Below, in pieces: positions 9,001-15,600 of a DNA stretch of 36,480 bases. The position numbers were made by a program, and so were the translations under genes. Source of the DNA: an uncultured Verrucomicrobiota bacterium (lineage in GTDB: Bacteria; Verrucomicrobiota; Verrucomicrobiia; Opitutales; Seribacteraceae); contig CACFTI010000025.1 in NCBI GenBank assembly GCA_902569115.1, positions 1 through 36,480 on the forward strand, given 5' to 3'. The notes beneath the pieces are model-generated. The model was not told the DNA's origin, made no database searches, and saw only the letters and a program-made list of their open reading frames with translations. Every line of letters starts with the position of its first letter. Within the stretch, counting starts at the first letter, position 1.

Positions 9001-10555
9001 AGTCATTAGCCTTGTCAGCATTTTGTAAAGTTGATGACAAAATATCCAAGCTAGAAGAATCAAGTTTCTTGTTTCCTTCCTCTCCTGTCCCAAGACTCTC
9101 CTTAGCTACTTTCATAACCTTATTCAATGAATCAGCTTTATCTGCATTTTGCAGAACTGATCCTAGATTAGTGGCATCTTTCGCACCAATTTCAGAAGCT
9201 ACAGTAACGACCTCCTTCAGATCTTCAGCCTTGTCAGCGTTTTTTAGAACTGAACCGAGGTTATCCTTATCTTTAGCACCAATCTCAGCAGCCACGGCAA
9301 CCACTTCTTTTACTGCATCCGCCTGATCCACATTTTTGAAGACTGATTCTAGGCTATCCTTGTCTTTAGCACCAATTTCAGCGGCCACAGAAACAACCTC
9401 TTTTACATCAGCAGCGTTTTCCGATGATTCTAAAAGACTTTCAAACATAGCCTCATCCTTAATGTCGAGGGCTTCTGCCTCAACTGTTACATCAACAACA
9501 TCGTCAAAGTTTCCGGCCAAGTCAGAAATAAAATCATCTTCATTCTTGTCACTATTCCTTCTCCCGGATCTGCGAGCTGCAACCTTTTCCTCCAATTTAT
9601 GTGAAGCCTTCTGAGAAACTTCGACATATGTGTCGATTTTTGCGAGCTGATCTTGATCATCTAAATCTATAAGTCCTGCCTTGTCCATTGCCACAGCTTC
9701 ACTCGAGCTATTATCATCCACCCCCTTGGCAGCTGCCCCTCTGGAATCATCAGCCTCGTTAAGTTCATCTTCAGAAGGAGCTTCATCTTCCTGTACATCA
9801 CCACCAGTTTCAGGAACATTTGAATCATCCGCAGAACTAACGCCGGTGACTCCACCAGAAGCTTCGATTTCTGATTCAATCGAAGCCAAAATAGTCTGAG
9901 GAACTTTTCCTAATGTAGGAGGCAATAATAATCCGTTTGCTCCAATACCGATGGACAGGCTTTGTCCTGGTCCTAATAATGTAGAGCTTAAGGCTCCTTT
10001 GGGAGTAAATGCGATCTCTCCTTTTAGCATCGAAGTGACTTGCTGAATGCTTCCATCGTTTCCTTGACTAACTTGAAAGTAAGGGATAGTGCCCCTTATT
10101 CCTGCAGTACCGACTGGAGACTGGACATTGAAGCTAGAACGTTTATTCAACTTTTTAACATCTAAAATCATGTCACCCATTTCTAGATCAATTTCAGTTT
10201 TGGAAGAACTGGGTTCGCCTTTTATCTCACTGAGCTTTTTCTTGGAAGGATCAAATTTTTCTTGTGTGAATTCCTTAATATTGACAGTGGAATTTTCTTT
10301 TATAGTCGAGACAGTTCCATTCGACATCAAGAGAATGACTTTTGCTTCAGCCCCTGTTATTACCGTGTGACCGTCGAAAATCAACCCTCCTGCTTTTACT
10401 TGTGCAGAAGGAACAGGAGATTGAGTTTCATTATTTATTACCTTAACTTCTCCCTCCAAGGATGCTATAATAATAGCTCCTTTTGTTTGTGCCTCTAATG
10501 AAAAAAGAATTGCTGACCAAAAAAGAAAGACGGAACAAAATAAATGTTTTTTCAT
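6014..10555 (-). CDS. Giant secreted FecR-domain protein with alpha-helical repeat solenoid
   Basis: The 1513-residue product starts with a signal peptide (MKKHLFCSVFLFWSAILFSLEAQ). A FecR domain follows at about 27-215, recognisable by IIASLEGEVKVI, AGGLIFDGHTVITGAEAKVILLMSNG, FNVQSPVGTAGIRGT and LGPGQSLSIG. Residues about 230-375 are an acidic, Ser/Asp/Glu-rich linker. Residues 379-718 hold ten helical repeats of 29-43 residues with the signature NADKAxxLxxVxxVAxxxGAxDxxxL. Degenerate relatives of the same repeat continue to about 1180 (for example NTDAVEDIKNAV, NLDVAGALDEL, NLDKFSDLSVL). The last ~230 residues are beta-helix-like (INEGEYDLSVFDYESLVFA, ISAGSLILDENTKIDF, GSLENLVIKNTSL). It is probably an extracellular or surface structural protein or adhesin. 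The FecR domain here is not attached to a sigma-factor system. The start is the ATG at 10555 and no Shine-Dalgarno is seen. The gene follows the oligosaccharyltransferase gene by 71 nt. Confidence 0.78.
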   Translation of the reverse strand: MKKHLFCSVFLFWSAILFSLEAQTKGAIIIASLEGEVKVINNETQSPVPSAQVKAGGLIFDGHTVITGAEAKVILLMSNGTVSTIKENSTVNIKEFTQEKFDPSKKKLSEIKGEPSSSKTEIDLEMGDMILDVKKLNKRSSFNVQSPVGTAGIRGTIPYFQVSQGNDGSIQQVTSMLKGEIAFTPKGALSSTLLGPGQSLSIGIGANGLLLPPTLGKVPQTILASIESEIEASGGVTGVSSADDSNVPETGGDVQEDEAPSEDELNEADDSRGAAAKGVDDNSSSEAVAMDKAGLIDLDDQDQLAKIDTYVEVSQKASHKLEEKVAARRSGRRNSDKNEDDFISDLAGNFDDVVDVTVEAEALDIKDEAMFESLLESSENAADVKEVVSVAAEIGAKDKDSLESVFKNVDQADAVKEVVAVAAEIGAKDKDNLGSVLKNADKAEDLKEVVTVASEIGAKDATNLGSVLQNADKADSLNKVMKVAKESLGTGEEGNKKLDSSSLDILSSTLQNADKANDLAEVMDVAADLGAQDAANLTNVFKNADKADSLNKVMKVAKESLGTGEEGSKKLDSSSLDILSSTLQNADKANDLAEVMEVAAELGAQDAANLTSVFQNADKADSLNKVMKVAKESLGSAGEDGKKKLDSSSLNILSSTLQNADQADSLAAVVEVAAVVGAQDATNLTSVFQNADKADDLNEVVSKAQDAGASGSLSGILQKADRASDFKKVTDQLDGVALEGGSLDVFDKIESVADVFVAVAGDDEIDQDFAKNILGNTDAVEDIKNAVTLVKEKGGLSDSKALMDFAKKDVSELKAINKVAEKLGSSEDALSAFVNDGIDQALQLNEAIDSGNLDADALASDIGSGGSFSELVEASALAQLEARYAGNQEFLEIISVNSNRAQDISFALSFVETGSTQEATLLSNIDKIDAIMNLSNRFQENEATMVIVYDNLDVAGALDELSQELSIYPKRLDIVLDNAELAPSILSTYKDYEQVGDQTLLAQMFSSSQNLRDFVSNDGLSKLMRDFPAYASEIEKNAEIAGEIVGMIELVGPDYANDILENLDKFSDLSVLINRSRGESANLDALFKHVDFIADLRKLSDRYKQENIAGGQDVLFANLDLFEKDPGYFLLAQDEPKFFVRLFQVVGDLSKVSSTLAYELLDLGLARDELIEVLGDIITGTDVNEPESKAPSDEETLSELENYNFLNLTLSHVIEGSIDPELVFSSESVQASNYFEEYFIVYDELMSLDSFEHDESHHDVHSSLSGTLSEDEALIDNENRVMDDKEYDHDITNEGLLGGAELTINEGEYDLSVFDYESLVFAATDKLSVSGEILLIGSESLTEAIFISAGSLILDENTKIDFKGESLGIGSFDSLEVLNVDLTANDEIALGSLENLVIKNTSLMTTGGTGSDFVHLLAYQQIEIDNLRFSEQLREISMQAMTINLMNLNFPENSTVLLRSEYGPLLDKYPNFGKSVYGRVNFIDNVRYNNNLINSNATFDQFGSNIHISKIPK
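8402..9421. repeat. In-frame tandem repeats, including near-identical 219-bp super-repeats
   Basis: This stretch encodes residues 379-718 of the giant FecR protein. On the minus strand the ten units are 29, 31, 31, 42, 31, 42, 31, 43, 31 and 29 residues long. A 42+31 pair forms a 73-residue (219-bp) super-unit that is repeated, with a third copy of 74 residues. At DNA level the copies are nearly identical: the block starting GTTGATGACAAAATATCCAA occurs at 8811 and again at 9030, exactly 219 bp apart. This implies recent duplication or recombination. Open frames on the plus strand here are a by-product of the repeat. Confidence 0.9.
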
Positions 10556-10626
10556 AGATTAAAAAGTTGGATCGTTGTTACAATCTCACCTTAATGTCCC
10601 CATTTTGTCCATAAAAATTACTTTTA

Positions 10627-13600
10627 CTAAGATTTCTTAATTTTATAAACTTTACCCCATGGACTTGAAAATATTTTTTCAAAGCTTTTTTCAGGTAATT
10701 CCTCCATCAGAAACCCCTGAATTAAAATACTCTCAAAAGCCTCATTATCCATAAAAAACCAAGCCTGGGACATTTGATATCCACGGGAAGGGATTTCCAC
10801 TTCGGCACCGTTTTCAAAAAAATGATCTTCTTTCACTTTTAAATAATGTGAGAGTACCTCTACTGGGAATCCGTATAGTTGAGCTATTTGTTGAACATTT
10901 TTTCCGCCTGTTGGGACTTTGTAAGCACCACCCAGGGCAAAGCGAGGTAAATTGGTTTGGATGAGATGGAATTGTGGATCGGCCTTTTGTTGTGATGGCA
11001 CCTTTATCAACTCACCTATCTTCTCGTCATGAATTCTGCGATGAAAAGCAAACGGAACCGAATCTTTCACTCCAGGCACATTGGCTTGCAGAGTTTCTAA
11101 ATTTACTTCTACCTGATAGCCTCCTCCCATTTGGAGTGTAAATCCATTTGGACTTCTCTTTGGGTCGACTTGCGCCATAAATGGTTGGCGAACGGGATTC
11201 ATCCCTTTATCGAAATTAGGATGAGAGAAGGCTTCTTCATCAAATTTATCCAAGAGAAAGCGTTTAGCAAAAGTAGAATTCAACGCAACGGGTGATAGAA
11301 TGACTAACTCTTTTGTTTTTTCTATAAAAAGAACAGCACGACTTGAACGTGGGTCTGGTTTTGAATTAATCTTAAATCCGTCTACAGATATCGTCGAGAC
11401 TAGCCTCGCTGTATCTCCCGAGTTACCTGTAGTGCTCCATAGTTGTGAATAAGGAACAAACCCTGATTGATCCGATTCCAAGCGTAAATTACCCTGTTGA
11501 TCAAAACGAAAACCTTCATCAAATTTGAATGAAAAGCCCTCTTTTCTTCCATTCCTAAGAATTTTCATTAACGGTTCCCTCGAGGCGTTACTTTTTTCTG
11601 ACTGTCCATCCGAAAAATAAAGATTTCTTGAGCTAAAACTCAGAATGGTCGGAAATATGCGTAATATCTCATAGGGTAGAAACAAAAAGATATCCCGAGA
11701 TTGAGGAGGGAGCGGATAAGTGCCTTTTTCCAAATCATGCAAAATACCTTGATAAAAAGCTAAATCAGGTTTTCCATCCTTGAAAATTGCCTGCACAGCA
11801 GTTCCATAAGTGGATTCTCCCCTTGAGCTTTTATCCTTTATATCGACATAAGTTTCAGTTTTAAGCCGTGCAAGATTGACTGCTCTGGTTGGATTTCGAG
11901 AACGTAAAATTTCTGAAGTTAAATAATTATCAAAAGTCTGATGTGCAGGGGAAGTAAAGGTACGTGCCCCTCCGTAAAACCAACAACCGGAACCATAATC
12001 CCACCAGGTAACCACGAAATCATCCGGTTGTGAAACCTCATTGAGCTTATTGAGCACTTCAATCGTTTTTGTTGGGTAAACCACATGCGAATGATAATTT
12101 TGGGCATGTTGAATATTGGGACGGAGTAAAAAGATCACAATGCATCCGGCAAGAATCCATACGGCCCATGAAGTTTTAGCAACTAACTTGGAATTGCTTG
12201 CCTTCTCATTAGAGAAAATTTTGCCCGATAAAAAAGTTAAAACACAAAGGATAAGAAAAACGATACCAAGGGAAGCAACATTGCCCACGTGAACTGTGAA
12301 ACGTAAACCTACAGCCCCCTCGAAACAATAATAAGCAATTGCAAGAAATGGAACGGCTAAACAAAATTCCCAATAACGGAGCATTAGCAGAATAACACCT
12401 AATAGTCCAAAAATGGCGGTTGGTATAATGATCGCATCTTTCTTATCCTTAGCAGGTAAACAACGAGGACAGGAGCAGGACGGACTGTCCGCCAAGATGC
12501 GATTGCGCACTACCTCTTTTGGAATCCCACTGGCTTCCCGAACCGTTGAGAAAACATCTAAATAACTCAAACTATACCCTTTTTCTTTATTTTGGGATTG
12601 TAGGGAGACTCCCTTACCTGCCGAAACATACCGATCTAATTTTGCAAAAACCTTGCCCCTTATGTCCCCGGAAGACAAAGCGAAAGATGAAAATATTAGA
12701 CTCAAAATTGGTAGAACAAAACACGAAATCCTGATTGAGGGCCAATTAAGATACTTTTGTTTTTTTTCTCCTGCAGACCAATTCTGATCTGGTACTGCAT
12801 CTTTTGACTTTTCTTGATCTGAATCTTGTGAAGAAGCTTCCACTTTGAAAAAACTAAACAGAATTCGAATTACAGGGAGCAAAAGTAATCCAATGCAAAA
12901 TTTCCCTGGATTGTTCTCTATAGCAACCCCATAGGACCAACTCTCAGCATAAGCGGCAAAAGCAATGAGAAAAACGGATTTAAAAACAAATACAGAACCC
13001 TTACTACTCAGAGTCTTTCTCCAGTTCCGATTCTTTACAAAAAAATATTCAAGCAATACCAATCCGAACGAATAACCTATAAAAGCAACCGCAAGGGCTC
13101 CAGTAATAGCTTGTCCGGATGCGTAAAAGAAACGATAAAGGTACAAGGTTAAGGCTGCAACCAGTGCATAATTCAAGGATTTCCGACGACTCGCAGAAAG
13201 CAAAAAATAAAGAGCAAACGCTGGAATCGTAATCGAAAACATATCGGTGTCATAATACCCGGCTAAGGTACGATTATAATAGCTATGGGTGACCCCTGCG
13301 AGACAAGCCGCAAGAAAACCAAAAGCATGACTACCATACAAACGTCCAATTAATACGAGCGGAATACATACAATTCCAGCAACATAGACCGGAATCCATA
13401 AAAGAAGCATTTCAATGGTTAATCCGGGAAAGAGTTGTAGGATCCAATAGGGTAACATCGTAATCATGCCACTTCTGAGGACAGAAGGGATAAGATTATT
13501 ATTCTGGTGCACACCCAGGTGTGCTTTCTGTAGAATACTTCCGAAATAAAAACTGTCGTGAGTATTTGGCAGTGCAACGCCATCCTTTACCATTTCAGGG

Positions 13601-13869
13601 TAAAAATAAACAATTTCACCCTTTTCATTCTCATAATGGGACTGAGCAAAATCAATCCATTCCAACCGCACCCAAAAGCTCAGGTAATAAGCAACAGCTA
13701 TTAATAGGAGGGTTATAAACCAAGGAGCCTTATCCTTGGGAAAGGATAGGAAATTTGAAAACATTCCCCTGTCCTGAATTATCTTTTTCAATAAGTTGGA
13801 GGATGAAGCATCCGTATCCGAAGATGATTTAGTAATTTTTTCGTCTTGGTGACTGGAGGAATTGTTCAA
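10627..13869 (-). CDS. PglB/STT3-type oligosaccharyltransferase
   Basis: A multi-pass membrane enzyme expected to move a lipid-linked glycan onto Asn in exported proteins. All catalytic signatures are visible. The first acidic motif is THDSFYFG (D105). The DxD motif sits in SYYNRTLAGYYDTDM (D207, D209) and is strikingly like Campylobacter PglB. A TIxE-type motif, TVRE, ends at E445. The sequon-binding WWDYG is at 622-626 (WWDYGSGCWFYGG). LPYEILRIFPTILSFSS also matches PglB. The N-terminal half has about a dozen hydrophobic helices; the C-terminal half is periplasmic. At 1080 residues it is longer than PglB (~713). Extra parts include a Lys/Asp-rich loop near 350-375 and a LysM-like stretch at about 982-1030 (AYKVPTGGKNVQQIAQLYGF) before the family-like end GKVYKIKKS. 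The TTG at 13869 gives a 35-residue hydrophilic extension; the ATG at 13764 is an alternative start. Confidence 0.88.
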   Translation of the reverse strand: MNNSSSHQDEKITKSSSDTDASSSNLLKKIIQDRGMFSNFLSFPKDKAPWFITLLLIAVAYYLSFWVRLEWIDFAQSHYENEKGEIVYFYPEMVKDGVALPNTHDSFYFGSILQKAHLGVHQNNNLIPSVLRSGMITMLPYWILQLFPGLTIEMLLLWIPVYVAGIVCIPLVLIGRLYGSHAFGFLAACLAGVTHSYYNRTLAGYYDTDMFSITIPAFALYFLLSASRRKSLNYALVAALTLYLYRFFYASGQAITGALAVAFIGYSFGLVLLEYFFVKNRNWRKTLSSKGSVFVFKSVFLIAFAAYAESWSYGVAIENNPGKFCIGLLLLPVIRILFSFFKVEASSQDSDQEKSKDAVPDQNWSAGEKKQKYLNWPSIRISCFVLPILSLIFSSFALSSGDIRGKVFAKLDRYVSAGKGVSLQSQNKEKGYSLSYLDVFSTVREASGIPKEVVRNRILADSPSCSCPRCLPAKDKKDAIIIPTAIFGLLGVILLMLRYWEFCLAVPFLAIAYYCFEGAVGLRFTVHVGNVASLGIVFLILCVLTFLSGKIFSNEKASNSKLVAKTSWAVWILAGCIVIFLLRPNIQHAQNYHSHVVYPTKTIEVLNKLNEVSQPDDFVVTWWDYGSGCWFYGGARTFTSPAHQTFDNYLTSEILRSRNPTRAVNLARLKTETYVDIKDKSSRGESTYGTAVQAIFKDGKPDLAFYQGILHDLEKGTYPLPPQSRDIFLFLPYEILRIFPTILSFSSRNLYFSDGQSEKSNASREPLMKILRNGRKEGFSFKFDEGFRFDQQGNLRLESDQSGFVPYSQLWSTTGNSGDTARLVSTISVDGFKINSKPDPRSSRAVLFIEKTKELVILSPVALNSTFAKRFLLDKFDEEAFSHPNFDKGMNPVRQPFMAQVDPKRSPNGFTLQMGGGYQVEVNLETLQANVPGVKDSVPFAFHRRIHDEKIGELIKVPSQQKADPQFHLIQTNLPRFALGGAYKVPTGGKNVQQIAQLYGFPVEVLSHYLKVKEDHFFENGAEVEIPSRGYQMSQAWFFMDNEAFESILIQGFLMEELPEKSFEKIFSSPWGKVYKIKKS

Positions 13870-13895
13870 ACTAAAAAAGAACGAAGGATTTTTCC

Positions 13896-15596
13896 TTAAC
13901 GGAACTTATTCTGTAAGCCAAATAATTTCTTTCCTAAAGAACTCAGCAGTGTGTTTGTTTTGGCTGGTTCAAAAGCATTGCCGAGAACTGTTCGAGAACC
14001 AGTATGAAGTCTGTTTCCCAAATTTTTTACATGAAAGGCATAGTTATTATTTACCATAATGCCTAAAAGCTCACCTTTTTTGGAAAAAACTAGATCACTT
14101 TTGGCAGGATCAAATTTTCCTGTCAAAAAGGCAAAATTGGAATGTTCCACTTTGATATAACGGGCGTCCTTTTCGTCCCGAACGAAATTAGTCTGGCCAA
14201 AACGGCCTTCCTTGGAATCGACGATCACCGCCTCCGAAAAAAGGTAGGGATTTTTTGGGGCAGAAAAAATTTCCAAATCCGTGGTCTCGACTAGTTTTTG
14301 TGGATCTAAATAAAGTGGTATGATGATGATTCTCGGATCATCCATGAAGGCAATTTCTCTAATTTGGATAGGGGATTTTAACTTCTTTCCGGTAATTTGA
14401 CCTTTAACCGAAATTAAAGTTCGGGGTCTAGGTTGGAGACGAAAAGGACTATCCTTAGCATGAACAAGCGTATAAGCAAAAGATCCGTCAGCCAAGATAA
14501 TCGAATCCATGGTAAACTTCTCTATTTTCTCTGCGCCCAAGAAGCCGCCCTTGTGATTAAACTCAAGGGATAGCTCTACTTTATTCTGTTCGTATTTTGT
14601 AAAAATCTCATTGAGGGATTGCTTTTGTCTTTCATTAAGTTTTTCAAAATTCTTCTTTTGTACAGCAGCAGTTTCCTCGACTTCTTTTTTGATACTCTCA
14701 ACTTTTGAACCAACTCCTGAGACCTCTTCACTCACTTCTGCGACCGTGGCCTTAACCCCAGAAACTTCCTGGCCGACCTTTGTCATATCCTCCTTAACGC
14801 TACTTACTTCCTTGGTGACTGTTGTAATTCGATCACCCACGCCTGCCAAACCCTCACCAACCACTCGAAGATCCTTACCCACCCCTTCAAGGCCCTGATT
14901 AAGATTATCAATTTTTTGATCAATTTTGGCAGTTGACGCGACCAATGCCTCTGATCGTTTCTTTTCATCCATCAAGAGTGCTTTTGCTTCCTCTGCTGCT
15001 TTTTCTTCTGCCTTAGCTTTCTCTAAGGTCGCCGCCAATTCAACTCTCATGGACTGGGCCTCTTTCTCTTTCTTTTCCTTAAGTGCAGACAATTCCTCCT
15101 GTTTCTTCTTGGCGTCTTCTAAATTTTTGGCCAACAATTCAAGCTCCCTTTTGGATGCGGCGTTGCTTTGTAATAGTTCCTCTCGCTTTTTGGCAATTTC
15201 CTCACGTTGTCTGGAAAGTTCCGCCGCATCTTTTTGTGCCTGGGCAATTGCAGCTTCATTTCCTGCAATTACCTCATCGCGATTGGCAATCTCTTCCTCT
15301 TTTGCCTCAAGTTCTTTTTGGCGTTGAAGTATTTGGGCTTCTAATTCCTCTTTTTGTAAAACAAGTGCATCTTTATCACTACTGAGATTCTCGAGTAAAG
15401 TTTCGTTGGTTGCTTCCAGTTCGGCTACAACATCATCGTAACTTTCGCCATCTGAAATTCTTTCAATAACAGCCTTTGAAACGACTTTTTGATCGTCTTG
15501 TGCAATTGTCGCACCCTCTGGTACATCAAACCTTGCCAGGGCAAGAATGCTAAGTAACAAGAAGTCACAAACAACCAACAACAAACTTCGATTCAT
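13896..15596 (-). CDS. MotB/ExbD-like single-span coiled-coil protein, putative partner of the TolQ/MotA-like protein
   Basis: The 566-residue protein opens with one membrane helix, MNRSLLLVVCDFLLLSILAL. Asp11 sits inside that helix, as in the ion-channel Asp of MotB, ExbD, TolR and ZorB (compare DFMTAMMAFF-type sequences). There is no signal-peptidase site. Residues ~45-330 are a long coiled coil, first Glu/Lys/Ala rich, then heptads with Val/Gly cores (VGKDLRVVGEGLAGVGDRI, VSGVKATVAEVSEEVSGVG). Residues ~335-566 form a beta-rich domain (FTMDSIILADGSFAYTLVHA, DLVFSKKGELLGIMVNN) faintly like a trypsin-fold protease without a GDSG nucleophile motif. No OmpA-type peptidoglycan domain is seen. 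It starts 4 nt after the TolQ/MotA-like gene, the usual motA-motB or exbB-exbD order. The function is inferred from topology and pairing, not from a firm family match. Confidence 0.6.
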   Translation of the reverse strand: MNRSLLLVVCDFLLLSILALARFDVPEGATIAQDDQKVVSKAVIERISDGESYDDVVAELEATNETLLENLSSDKDALVLQKEELEAQILQRQKELEAKEEEIANRDEVIAGNEAAIAQAQKDAAELSRQREEIAKKREELLQSNAASKRELELLAKNLEDAKKKQEELSALKEKKEKEAQSMRVELAATLEKAKAEEKAAEEAKALLMDEKKRSEALVASTAKIDQKIDNLNQGLEGVGKDLRVVGEGLAGVGDRITTVTKEVSSVKEDMTKVGQEVSGVKATVAEVSEEVSGVGSKVESIKKEVEETAAVQKKNFEKLNERQKQSLNEIFTKYEQNKVELSLEFNHKGGFLGAEKIEKFTMDSIILADGSFAYTLVHAKDSPFRLQPRPRTLISVKGQITGKKLKSPIQIREIAFMDDPRIIIIPLYLDPQKLVETTDLEIFSAPKNPYLFSEAVIVDSKEGRFGQTNFVRDEKDARYIKVEHSNFAFLTGKFDPAKSDLVFSKKGELLGIMVNNNYAFHVKNLGNRLHTGSRTVLGNAFEPAKTNTLLSSLGKKLFGLQNKFR

Positions 15597-15600
15597 TCGA

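Noticed and set aside
8793-9326. A 177-codon plus-strand open frame in the repeat region
   Set aside because: It lies antisense to the repeats of the giant FecR gene and is itself repetitive only because the coding strand is; no start signal and no protein-like features.
8402-9421. CRISPR array, suggested by regular DNA repeats
   Set aside because: The repeats are in frame, 219 bp long without short direct repeats and unique spacers, and are fully explained by protein repeats.
4940-10555. Two-partner secretion (TpsA/TpsB) for the giant protein and the barrel
   Set aside because: The barrel has no POTRA domains and the giant protein has no N-terminal haemagglutinin (TPS) domain.
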